A stretch of 5,753 nucleotides of DNA from Anaerolineae bacterium (GCA_026992375.1 JALXAF010000267.1:1-5753); one strand, 5' to 3'. Shown: positions 1 through 5,568, counted from the stretch's first letter. Notes: a model not told the origin generated them from the sequence alone. Numbers and translations are program-made.

Positions 1-69
1 ACCAGCGATCATTCTATTTTCATAGCAGGCGACACGCGCGGTGGCGCGCCGATACCGATGAAATGAGAA

Positions 70-159
70 CGCAGATGACACGGATGCTTCGCAACGCAGA
101 TTTTCGCAGATTTTTTCTTTATCATCTGCGTTCATCCGTTTCAATCTGCGTCATCTGCG
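70..159. repeat. Imperfect inverted repeat built on the word CGCAGAT
   Basis: Three pairs of complementary blocks nest in order: 70-79 (CGCAGATGAC) with 150-159 (GTCATCTGCG), 81-86 (CGGATG) with 133-138 (CATCCG), and 93-101 (AACGCAGAT) with 124-132 (ATCTGCGTT). This makes a long interrupted hairpin with a T-rich centre. Each arm reuses CGCAGAT or a close variant several times. Short-word hairpins of this kind are seen between genes in several bacterial groups; that comparison is from general recollection. Function is unknown; it could shape transcript ends or be a mobile repeat. Confidence 0.75.
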
Positions 160-218
160 CTCTATTTACGGAACAGACCAACCGCGGGCGCATCAGCATC
201 GATACGGACAAAAATCTC

Positions 219-287
219 ACGCAAAGGCGCAAAAGCCGCCAAGAACTTTCTGCCTCTTCTTCCTTTTGCGGCTCTGCGGCTTTGCGT
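219..287. repeat. Imperfect inverted repeat built on the word CGCAAAGG
   Basis: ACGCAAAG at 219-226 is exactly complementary to CTTTGCGT at 280-287. Inside it, CGCAAAAGCCGC (228-239) pairs, with a one-base offset, with the stretch at 268-278. The left arm reads as tandem 8-mers (CGCAAAGG, CGCAAAAG, CCGCCAAG). The centre is pyrimidine-rich. The design matches the hairpin at 70-159 but the word is different, so it looks like a second family of the same kind and not a copy. Confidence 0.7.
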
Positions 288-350
288 AGGACACAAGATG
301 CTAGACATCGTCCGAAACTGTGCTCAGAAGATGTGGCCCCTGCGGGGCGG

Positions 351-430
351 GTCGCAAGTGGCAAGTAGCAGGTGCGACGTGGTCACGTTATCAGCGTCGA
401 ATTTACCACCTGCAACCTGCGGCTTGCTAC
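351..430. repeat. Imperfect inverted repeat built on the word GCAAGTR
   Basis: The left arm (351-376) and the reverse complement of the right arm (405-430) agree at about 20 of 26 positions. The left arm is a run of heptamers starting at 354: GCAAGTG, GCAAGTA, GCAGGTG, then a degenerate CGACGTG. The right arm carries the complementary words ACCTGC and CTTGCTAC. It ends about 40 bases before the stop codon of the convergent acetyltransferase gene, so it might form a hairpin in a transcript from either side. There is no U-tract typical of an intrinsic terminator. Confidence 0.65.
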
Positions 431-470
431 AAAGATCGATGCTCTTTCTCGATCTTGACGCGCCAAGCGC

Positions 471-932
471 CTAACCTGTTTCATCCCCCTGCGCCCGGTC
501 GAATGCGCCCGTCCAGTGCGACATGGTCACCAGATCGTCGCGCACATGCCAGCCCATGCGCTGCCAGAACGCGACCGCTGGCGTGTTTTCTTTGATCACA
601 AAAAGATGGCACTTGTTGATGTTGATCTCGCGTAGCGCCTCCAGCACCCGAGCCACCAGCGCCCGGCCAATCCCCTGTCGCCGATAAGTACGATCCACCG
701 CCAGATGCTGGAGATAGCCGCGGCGCCCATCGTGCCCGCACAACACCGTGCCCACCAGCCTGTCGCCATCCCGGGCCACGAAACTCAGGCCCGGATTGCG
801 CTGCAAATAGCGGGCGATGTGTTGGCGTTCATCCGCGGGACGCAGGCCCATGCCCTCGGTCGCCAGCCACAGCGCATAAGCCTCGTCATAATCGGTCATG
901 CTCATGGGGAAGATTTGAATGTCGGGCTTCAT
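471..932 (-). CDS. GNAT-family N-acetyltransferase (YpeA-like)
   Basis: This is a small cytosolic acetyltransferase that would transfer the acetyl group of acetyl-CoA to an amine; its substrate cannot be read from the sequence. From the ATG at 932 the protein has 153 residues, the usual length of a single GNAT domain. Motif A is clear: a beta strand (YLQHLAVD, about 73-80) and the acetyl-CoA pyrophosphate loop RRQGIGRA (84-91). Motif B follows as NTPAVAFWQRMGW (116-128). The N-terminal strand ends in a typical DYDEAYALW helix start. A GTG at 974 would add 14 residues (beginning SKVSFIDAP), but the domain starts at the ATG and neither start has a clear ribosome-binding site. The overall pattern resembles E. 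coli YpeA. The gene is alone on the minus strand, with repeat-rich gaps on both sides. Family confidence is high; exact role is unknown. Confidence 0.88.
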   Translation of the reverse strand: MKPDIQIFPMSMTDYDEAYALWLATEGMGLRPADERQHIARYLQRNPGLSFVARDGDRLVGTVLCGHDGRRGYLQHLAVDRTYRRQGIGRALVARVLEALREININKCHLFVIKENTPAVAFWQRMGWHVRDDLVTMSHWTGAFDRAQGDETG

Positions 933-1154
933 AGCGTAATCCAGTGGGGCGTCGATGAAGGAGACTTTGCTCACGAACAGGTGCGGTTACGCACGAGAAA
1001 ACTCACTCCATCCGCCCGCGTCCTGTTCCCGAGGCAGCGTCATTGTACCAAACCGTTTCAGCCCGCCCAAAACGCACCCTGTCGTGTAATTCGTCCGCCT
1101 CTTCATCATCTGCTAAAATGTAACTACTAAGGTCGTCACCGGTCGTTATCCGAA

Positions 1155-1245
1155 AACCACTAAGAACACTAAGACACAAAGACACAAAGGGGAAATTATC
1201 CATTTTTTTCTTCGTGTTCTTAGTGCCTTTGTGTCCTTTGTGGTT
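1155..1245. repeat. Imperfect inverted repeat built on CACTAAGA / CACAAAGR
   Basis: The left arm (from 1155) is AACCAC followed by near-tandem words CACTAAGAA, CACTAAGA, CACAAAGA, CACAAAGG. The reverse complement of the right arm (1211-1245) starts AACCACAAAGG and agrees with the left arm at about 22 of the first 28 positions. The loop is AT-rich with a run of seven T (1203-1209). Most mismatches fall at the same two positions of the word (T/A and A/G), as expected if arms are made from interchangeable word variants. It is a fourth word-hairpin family in the window. Confidence 0.75.
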
Positions 1246-1304
1246 TGTTAACCGGGGTACGTTAGCAGTTACGCTAAAATAATGCTTCGCATCAACAAGA
1301 CCGT

Positions 1305-1331
1305 GAAATGTCAAACGTCATCATGCTGTAA
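1305..1331. repeat. Left part of TGAC-heptamer hairpin repeat, interrupted copy
   Basis: This 27-base stretch (starting GAAATGTCAAACG) closely matches 4722-4749 downstream of selD, with about 24 of 28 aligned positions identical. GTCAAACGTCA at 1310-1320 is the exact reverse complement of TGACGTTTGAC at 1586-1596. It is therefore the left arm of an inverted repeat whose right arm lies about 260 bases away, beyond the inserted element at 1332-1525. The end of this stretch, ATGCTGTAA at 1323-1331, is the left copy of the 9-bp duplication flanking that element. Confidence 0.7.
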
Positions 1332-1534
1332 CCAGCAATTTCAAATTTGCTCTGGGCAACAAGCCCCCCTCCCGACCTCCCCCCCGCTTCGGCTCGCGCC
1401 TTACAGGGGAAGGAGCCCATCGCTTTGCCAATATGTGCAGCAGATGGGCGTCTCCCCCCCCCCGAACACGAGCGCAGCGAGTATCCCTCTCTTGCTTCTT
1501 GTGAATTCTAAATTTGAAATTGCTGATGCTGTAA
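1323..1534. mobile_element. MITE-like element with 9-bp target duplication, copy 1
   Basis: The perfect 9-bp direct repeat ATGCTGTAA occurs at 1323-1331 and 1526-1534. Between the two copies lies a 194-bp segment (1332-1525). Its ends are inverted copies of each other: CAGCAATTTCAAATTT at 1333-1348 and its exact reverse complement at 1510-1525. The interior is strongly C-rich, with runs of seven to ten C and a purine-rich stretch near 1407-1417 that could fold with them. There is no transposase reading frame. Terminal inverted repeats plus a flanking duplication are the marks of a transposed non-autonomous element. The disrupted host repeat is matched by an uninterrupted relative at 4722-4779, where the 9-mer position occurs once. 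A second copy starts at 5630 in the opposite orientation. The mobilising transposase family is unknown; a 9-bp duplication suits several IS families. Confidence 0.72.
1459..1485. repeat. 27-bp block repeated in inverted orientation at 5720-5746
   Basis: The block runs from CCCCC into GAACACGAGCGCAGCGAGTA and ends TC. Its exact reverse complement is found at 5720-5746. It lies inside MITE-like copy 1. In copy 2 it sits in a perfect hairpin, while here the sequence after it (CCTCTC) no longer pairs, so this copy looks decayed. It marks the conserved internal part of the element. Confidence 0.85.
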
Positions 1535-1578
1535 AATATCATAGCCCTTTGCAGGACGCTGTGCCGCCGACAACCTCC

Positions 1579-1606
1579 TGACATTTGACGTTTGACGCGT
1601 GACCTG
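1579..1606. repeat. Four tandem TGACNNN heptamers
   Basis: Four heptamers follow each other without gap: TGACATT (1579), TGACGTT (1586), TGACGCG (1593) and TGACCTG (1600). The block TGACGTTTGAC (1586-1596) is the reverse complement of 1310-1320, so this is the right arm of the hairpin repeat split by the inserted element. It ends about 85 bases before trpF. The TTGAC words look like -35 boxes, but no -10 box follows at a suitable distance, so I do not call a promoter. Confidence 0.65.
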
Positions 1607-1692
1607 GGTTGGCACACATCGCCGGCGTCGCTTTGTCAGACGATTTATCGCCGTGGCCTGCGTGATTACTCTCCCTTTCTCAACAGCTCCCT

Positions 1693-2388
1693 ATGCCTCG
1701 CGTTCGCGTTCCCAAAGTCAAAATCTGCGGTCTGACCAACTTCGAAGACGCGGCCGCCGCCGTCGAAGCTGGCGCCGATCTGCTGGGCTTCATCTTCTAC
1801 GAAGGCTCACCCCGTTTCGTCGAAGCGGAGCAGGTCAAGGAGATTATCGACAAACTCCATCGCGTCTATCCCGTCGCGCCCGAAAAACCGCGTTATCGCA
1901 CCGTTGGCGTGTTCGTCGATCGCCCGGCGGCCTATATCGCGGTGATCATGGCGCTGGCGGGCCTGGATTGGGCCCAACTCAGCGGCAATGAGCCCGTTTC
2001 GGTGCTGGAACAGCTCAAAAAGCGGGCCTACAAAGCCATCCGGCCCCGCACCTATGCCGAGGCGGATGCCGAAGCCAGCTTCTACGCCGCGCTCTCGCCC
2101 CGATTTGGCCCAAGATTGCTCATCGACGCCTATCGCCCGGGCGAATACGGCGGCACGGGCCAGCGCGCGGACTGGCGGATTGCAGAACAACTGGCGCGGC
2201 TGCGCAGCATTCTCCTGGCTGGCGGCCTCACCCCCGACAACGTGGTCGAGGCCGTGCGCACTGTGCGACCCTGGGGCGTGGATGTAAGCTCGGGCGTGGA
2301 AAAAGCGCCTGGCGTCAAAGATCGCGACGCCATCCGGGCCTTTGTGCGCAACGCCAAATCGGCGCTGCAACCCGATGCGACGGCATAG
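1693..2388 (+). CDS. trpF: Phosphoribosylanthranilate isomerase (TrpF)
   Basis: TrpF converts N-(5'-phosphoribosyl)anthranilate to the carboxyphenylamino-deoxyribulose phosphate, the third step of tryptophan synthesis from chorismate. The 231-residue protein is a single (beta/alpha)8 barrel. Family landmarks appear in order: VKICGLT with the general-base Cys at 12, ADLLGFIFYEGSPRFV (29-43), VGVFVD (71-76), AQLSGNE (94-100), LLIDAY with the general-acid Asp at 145, GGTGQRADW (153-161), LLAGGLTPDNV (174-184) and GVDVSSGVE (195-203), the phosphate-binding end. It is somewhat longer than usual (about 200-215), partly from a short insertion around 57-69 (HRVYPVAPEKPRY). The normal QLHG motif has Ser at 97 in place of His. 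The ATG at 1693 is the natural start because the first strand begins a few residues later; no strong ribosome-binding site precedes it. No other trp gene is in view. Confidence 0.95.
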   Translation: MPRVRVPKVKICGLTNFEDAAAAVEAGADLLGFIFYEGSPRFVEAEQVKEIIDKLHRVYPVAPEKPRYRTVGVFVDRPAAYIAVIMALAGLDWAQLSGNEPVSVLEQLKKRAYKAIRPRTYAEADAEASFYAALSPRFGPRLLIDAYRPGEYGGTGQRADWRIAEQLARLRSILLAGGLTPDNVVEAVRTVRPWGVDVSSGVEKAPGVKDRDAIRAFVRNAKSALQPDATA

Positions 2389-2488
2389 CGAATGTTACGC
2401 CCGTTGCAAACTCGCCTGCCGCTGACTGCCCGACTCCCCAGCAACCCGGCCGCCCTTGTCATGGCATTGCCTCTCATAAATCAACCCC

Positions 2489-2492
2489 GAGG
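2489..2492 (+). promoter_or_regulatory. Ribosome-binding site of asd
   Basis: GAGG lies five T residues before the ATG at 2498, a short but workable spacing. It is the only clear Shine-Dalgarno sequence in front of a gene in this window. It supports the ATG at 2498 as the asd start. Confidence 0.65.
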
Positions 2493-2497
2493 TTTTT

Positions 2498-3550
2498 ATG
2501 GATAAGAAAATCCCTATTGGAATCATCGGCGCCACCGGCGCAGTGGGCCAGCGCTTTATCTCCCTGCTGGCCCGACATCCCTGGTTTGAGATCACCGACC
2601 TGCTGGCCTCGCATCGATCTGCGGGGCGGCGCTATGGCGATGTGGTCAAATGGATTTTGCCCGATCCCCTACCCGCCAGCATCGCAGACCTGCGCGTGCG
2701 TCAGGCGGACGCGGGCGAAGCGTCCGCCCGGGTGCTGTTCTCCGCCCTCCCCGCATCAGACGCCCGCACGCTGGAGCCTCTCTTCGCCTCCAAAGGCCAC
2801 TACATCTTCTCCAACGCCTCCGCTTTCCGCATGGATGAAGACACGCCCCTGGTCATCACTGAGGTCAACCCCGAGCACCTGGACATGATCCCCCACCAGC
2901 AGAAACGCCGCAACTGGGACGGCTTCATCGTATGCAACGCCAACTGCACTACCACCCATCTGGTGGGCGCGCTGCATCCGCTGCATCTGGCCTTTGGCGT
3001 CGAGAAGGCGTTTGTGGCCACGCTTCAGGCCGCGTCGGGCGCAGGCTATCCCGGTATCCCCTCTCTGGACCTCATCGATAACGTGGTTCCGCACAGCTAC
3101 GGCGAGGAGGAGAAAGTGGAGACCGAGCCGCGAAAAATCATGGGCGATTACGCGGATGGCCGGTTCCAATTCGCCGAGATGACCATCTCAGCCCATTGTC
3201 ACCGCGTGCCCGTGGTGGATGGGCACACCGAGGCCGTCTCGGTGGCCCTGGGCCAATCGGTCTCCCGCGACGACATCATCGACGCCTTTCGCAGCTACCG
3301 CCAACTGCCCCAGACCCTGAGCTTGCCCAGCGCGCCCGATCCCGCGGTGATCGTGGCGGCGGGCGAGCACCGTCCTCAGCCCCGGCTGGATCGCATGGCC
3401 GGCCGCGGCATGGCCACAGTGGTGGGCCGCATCCGTCCCTGCAATCTGCTGGACTGGCGCTTCTCGTTGCTGGGACACAACACCATCCGCGGCGCCGCGG
3501 GCGGCTCCATCCTCAACGCCGAGCTGATGGCGTATTGGGGCAGGTTGTAG
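2498..3550 (+). CDS. asd: Aspartate-semialdehyde dehydrogenase, archaeal/fungal type
   Basis: Asd reduces L-aspartyl-4-phosphate with NADPH to aspartate semialdehyde, the branch-point step towards lysine, threonine and methionine. The 350-residue length is normal for the archaeal/fungal branch. The N-terminal Rossmann domain has IGIIGATGAVGQ (7-18), the dinucleotide-binding loop. The catalytic domain shows CNANCTTT with the nucleophilic Cys at 150, LQAASGAGYPG (176-186), EEEKVETEPRKIMG (203-216), and SAHCHRVPVVDGHTEAVSV (231-249), in which Arg236 would hold substrate and His243 would be the acid-base residue. The CNANCTTT, EEEKVETE and HCHRVPV forms favour the archaeal/fungal type over the common E. 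coli type. The same fold includes NADPH-dependent malonyl-CoA reductase of Sulfolobales, a less likely alternative in a bacterium. It lies 109 bases after trpF and 114 before selD, in the same direction; co-transcription is possible but unproven. Confidence 0.93.
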   Translation: MDKKIPIGIIGATGAVGQRFISLLARHPWFEITDLLASHRSAGRRYGDVVKWILPDPLPASIADLRVRQADAGEASARVLFSALPASDARTLEPLFASKGHYIFSNASAFRMDEDTPLVITEVNPEHLDMIPHQQKRRNWDGFIVCNANCTTTHLVGALHPLHLAFGVEKAFVATLQAASGAGYPGIPSLDLIDNVVPHSYGEEEKVETEPRKIMGDYADGRFQFAEMTISAHCHRVPVVDGHTEAVSVALGQSVSRDDIIDAFRSYRQLPQTLSLPSAPDPAVIVAAGEHRPQPRLDRMAGRGMATVVGRIRPCNLLDWRFSLLGHNTIRGAAGGSILNAELMAYWGRL

Positions 3551-3664
3551 GCGCTGACTGGCGGCCTGACGCAAATTGGGCGGCATGTTGCTTCTCCACC
3601 GAACAGAAATATCAAACGATTTCTCCCCCCCTCACATCAATCCCATCCATCCCGACATCACAAC

Positions 3665-4717
3665 ATGACCGACATCGAGAAAATCCGACTGACGAGCCTC
3701 GCCACCTGCGCCGGGTGAGCCAGCAAGCTGGCCGCCGAGGCCCTGACGCAGGTTCTGCGTCCAATCCAGGAGATATACGCGGGGGAAACCTACGATGGCT
3801 TGTTGGTGGGCCTGGATATCGCGGACGACGCGGCTATCTACCAGGTCGCCGAAGACCTGGCCATCGTCATCACCCTGGACTTTTTCACGCCCATCGTGGA
3901 TGATCCTTTCGCCTATGGCGCTATCGCCGCGGCCAACAGTCTCAGCGACCTCTACGCCATGGGCGCGCGGCCGCTGCTGGCCCTGAACGTGGCCGCCTTG
4001 CCCAAAAAGCTGCCCATCGAGATCGGCGCAGACATCATTCGTGGAGGGGCGAGCAAGGCCCGCGAAGCGGGAATCCCCATCGCGGGCGGCCACACCATCC
4101 AAGATGAAGAGCCCAAATACGGCCTGGTGGCCGTGGGCGGCGTGCATCCCGATCGCATCATTCGCAAGGGCGGCGCTCGCCCCGGGGATGTGCTGCTGCT
4201 GAGCAAACGCCTAGGCGCGGGCGTCATCACCACGGGGCTGATGCGCGACACGGCCACGCCCGAAGAAATTGCCGTCGTCACCGAAGGCATGTTGGCGCTG
4301 AACCGGGCCGCCAGCAAACTGGCCCGGGCGCACAACGTCCACGCCATGACCGATGTCACCGGCTTTGGTCTGCTGGGCCATGGCTGGGAGATCGCGAAAC
4401 AATCGCAAGTGGGTTTCGAGATCGACTACCGGGCGTTGCCCTGGTATCCAGGCGCGAAACGTCTGGGCGAGGACTGGACCTATCCCGGCGGCGCCTTCGA
4501 CAACAAGCTCTACTTCGGTCCCCACGTCATCTTCGCCCCAAACATGGCGGAATGGGAGCAGATGCTGTGCTTCGGGCCTGAAACCTCAGGCGGGCTGCTG
4601 ATGGCCTTTGCGCCCAAGGACGCGGAGCGGGCCCTGGCCGACGCCCGGTCCCGAGAAATCGATCTGTGGGCCATCGGCCGCGTCGTCGCGGGCGACGGCA
4701 TCCGGCTCATTGCATAA
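3665..4717 (+). CDS. selD: Selenide, water dikinase (SelD) with in-frame UGA read as selenocysteine
   Basis: SelD makes selenophosphate from selenide and ATP, the selenium donor for Sec-tRNA and selenouridine. From ATG 3665 the frame runs MTDIEKIRLTSLATCAG, then TGA at codon 18 (3716-3718), then ASKLAAEALTQVL and on to TAA at 4715-4717. With the TGA decoded the protein has 350 residues; E. coli SelD has 347. The TGA falls at the position of E. coli catalytic Cys17, before the conserved Lys (here Lys21). Other landmarks are DDAAIY (54-59), TLDFFTPIVDDPF (70-82), AGGH (140-143), AMTDVTGFGLLGH (227-239) and PETSGGLL (305-312). If the TGA were a stop, the remaining frame would start at TTG 3800 and lack the whole catalytic loop. 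A SECIS-like hairpin follows at 3745-3761. The codons between TGA and 3800 remain SelD-like, so a decayed gene is unlikely. Cys15 and Sec18 form a CxxU motif. There is no clear ribosome-binding site. SelA, SelB and tRNA-Sec genes are not in the window. Confidence 0.93.
3716..3718 (+). other. UGA selenocysteine codon of selD (Sec18)
   Basis: This TGA interrupts an otherwise continuous SelD reading frame exactly at the catalytic Cys/Sec position (AG-U-ASK, compared with AG-C-GCK in E. coli). Selenocysteine at this site is established in SelD from Haemophilus and in animal SPS2. Recoding is inferred from alignment and from the hairpin downstream. Confidence 0.9.
3745..3761 (+). promoter_or_regulatory. 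Bacterial SECIS element in the selD coding sequence
   Basis: GACGCAG (3745-3751) and CTGCGTC (3755-3761) form a perfect 7-bp stem closed by the three-base loop GUU. Bacterial SECIS elements lie within the coding sequence just after the UGA, with a small apical loop that has G among its first two bases, and SelB binds it. Here the loop begins with G and 33 bases separate it from the UGA, within the range I recall for bacterial SECIS (about 16-37). The apical part, GCAGGUUCUGC, closely resembles the E. coli fdhF element as I remember it (GCAGGUCUGC). A lower stem, CCT (3742-3744) with AGG (3768-3770), is possible across a bulge. It encodes residues 27-33 of SelD. Confidence 0.8.
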
Positions 4718-4721
4718 CACC

Positions 4722-4782
4722 GAAATCGTCAAACATCATCCTGTTGTAAGGACGATAACCGCATGACGATTGACGTTTCATG
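4722..4782. repeat. TGAC-heptamer hairpin repeat, uninterrupted copy
   Basis: The left arm (4722-4738, GAAATCGTCAAACATCA) pairs with the right arm (4764-4779), which is made of heptamers TGACGAT and TGACGTT followed by TCA. Most positions are complementary, with one bulge and a few mismatches. Its left half (4722-4749) matches 1305-1331 almost base for base. It starts five bases after the selD stop codon, so it will be in the selD transcript 3' end if transcription continues; no U-tract follows, so it is not a standard terminator. Confidence 0.7.
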
Positions 4783-4815
4783 CCCGTCCACCATTTCCTT
4801 CGTCCCTTCAACCCA

Positions 4816-4836
4816 AATCCGCAATCCAAAATCCAA
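4816..4836. repeat. Three tandem AATCCNN heptamers
   Basis: AATCCGC (4816), AATCCAA (4823) and AATCCAA (4830) follow each other exactly, and a degenerate AACCCCA ends at the start codon of the next gene. This is a fifth short-word repeat in the window, here without a matching inverted arm. It shows that the reading frame upstream of 4843 (beginning at 4780) is repeat sequence and not protein. Confidence 0.6.
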
Positions 4837-4842
4837 AACCCC

Positions 4843-5568
4843 ATGCGCATTCAACTCTTCGTCACCTGCATGATCGACAATCTCTACCCCGATATCGGTG
4901 AGGATGTGATCACCGTGCTGGAACGGGCCGGGGTGGAGGTGGAAGTGCCGGCGGGCCAGACCTGCTGCGGTCAGCCCGCGTTCAACGGCGGCTTTCTGGA
5001 CGAGGCCCGAGAGATGGCATTGCACTTCCTCGACGTCTTCGCCGAAACCGAGGGCCCCATCGTCTCCCCTTCGGGCTCGTGCGCGGCCATGGTGGTGCAT
5101 CATTATCCCGAACTTTTCGCGGATGATCCTGAGAATCTGGCCCGGGCCCGGGCAGTGGCCGCTCGGGTGCGGGAATTCAGCCAGTTTCTGGTGGATGATC
5201 TGGGCGCGACGGAGCTGGGCGGCGCGCCGGGCAAATACACCTACCATCCCTCCTGCCATCTCACCCGAGAGCTGGGCGTGCGGGGCAAAGCGGAGTTACT
5301 GTTGGATAACATCCCGGGCGCCGAGCGCGTCCCCCTGCCCGATGCGGAGGCTTGCTGCGGCTTTGGCGGGCTCTTCGCTGTGAAAATGCCCGAAGTCTCC
5401 ACCGCCATGATGAACCACAAGCTGGAGACCATCGAGGAGAGCGGGGCCGAGACCTGCGTGGTATGCGACGTCTCCTGCATGACCCATCTCAACGGCGGGC
5501 TCATCCACCAGGGCAAAAAGCCCGTGGTCAGACATCTGGCCCAGGTGCTGGCCGGGGATGAGAAATAG
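4843..5568 (+). CDS. CCG-domain Fe-S oxidoreductase subunit, LutA/YkgE-like
   Basis: This belongs to the cysteine-rich (CCG) family that includes LutA of B. subtilis lactate oxidation, E. coli YkgE, GlpC/GlcF C-termini and HdrB. Such proteins act in the cytosol or at the membrane face, binding Fe-S clusters and passing electrons. The 241-residue length matches LutA and YkgE (about 240). Two cysteine-rich repeats are visible: Cys9, Cys41-Cys42-Gly and Cys80 in the first; Cys138, Cys171-Cys172-Gly, Cys205-x2-Cys208 and Cys212 in the second. The start MRIQLFVTCMIDNLYP at 4843 is the family-typical N-terminus; the in-frame extension to 4780 reads heptamer repeats and is rejected. No ribosome-binding site is evident. 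LutA normally works with LutB and LutC, but none follows in the remaining 185 bases. I leave the symbol blank because the partner genes that would settle lutA are absent. Confidence 0.88.
   Translation: MRIQLFVTCMIDNLYPDIGEDVITVLERAGVEVEVPAGQTCCGQPAFNGGFLDEAREMALHFLDVFAETEGPIVSPSGSCAAMVVHHYPELFADDPENLARARAVAARVREFSQFLVDDLGATELGGAPGKYTYHPSCHLTRELGVRGKAELLLDNIPGAERVPLPDAEACCGFGGLFAVKMPEVSTAMMNHKLETIEESGAETCVVCDVSCMTHLNGGLIHQGKKPVVRHLAQVLAGDEK

Larger units (their letters stand above)
1..470. other. Gene-free stretch made largely of hairpin repeats
   Basis: I see no gene supported by codon pattern or family motifs here. The open frames that cross it are short and run through inverted repeats. 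It holds three separate hairpin-forming repeats (about 70-159, 219-287 and 351-430), described in their own entries. The first 66 bases are open in frame 1 and end at a TGA at 64-66. They could be the tail of an upstream gene, but are too short to judge. No tRNA-like fold and no convincing promoter was seen. Confidence 0.6.
933..1692. other. Repeat-rich divergent intergenic region
   Basis: This 760-bp gap separates the divergently oriented acetyltransferase and trpF genes, so promoters for both should lie in it, but I could not identify a convincing -35/-10 pair for either. No open frame in it has family motifs or codon use like its neighbours. It contains a word-type hairpin (1155-1245), a heptamer repeat (1305-1331 and 1579-1606), and inside that repeat a 194-bp insertion-like element with a 9-bp duplication. 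Bases 933-1150 show nothing I can name. Confidence 0.6.

Noticed and set aside
1..66. Frame-1 open stretch ending at TGA 64-66, possibly the C-terminus of an upstream protein (SIFIAGDTRGGAPIPMK).
   Set aside because: Only 21 codons, mixed third-position base use and no family motif I can name; it could be real but cannot be supported from this window.
705..1130. 141-codon plus-strand open frame over the acetyltransferase start.
   Set aside because: It is antisense to the GNAT domain for most of its length and runs into the intergenic repeat region with no motif of its own.
1155..1245. CRISPR-like repeats (CACAAAGA words).
   Set aside because: Units are 8-9 bases, contiguous and arranged as inverted arms, without spacers; this is not a CRISPR array.
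1585..1620. TTGACG words considered as a -35 box for trpF.
   Set aside because: They belong to a tandem heptamer, and no TATAAT-like -10 box follows at 16-18 bases.
3551..3664. The asd-selD gap searched for a tRNA-Sec gene or terminator.
   Set aside because: No tRNA-like arms and no stable hairpin with a U-tract were seen.
3719..3732. Inverted repeat GCCAGC / GCTGGC directly after the UGA, considered as the SECIS.
   Set aside because: The loop would be only two to four bases and far too close to the UGA; the 3745-3761 hairpin fits position and loop rules better.
3196..3903. 235-codon plus-strand open frame spanning the asd 3' end and the selD 5' end.
   Set aside because: It is the +1 shadow of two clear genes, with low-complexity Arg/Gly/Pro-rich translation.
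3800..4717. SelD read as a 305-residue protein starting at TTG 3800.
   Set aside because: It would lack the catalytic loop; the frame continues upstream through the UGA to ATG 3665 with clear SelD similarity.
4780..4842. Upstream extension of the CCG protein by 21 residues to 4780.
   Set aside because: The extension translates AATCC heptamers and low-complexity sequence; the family N-terminus begins at the ATG at 4843.
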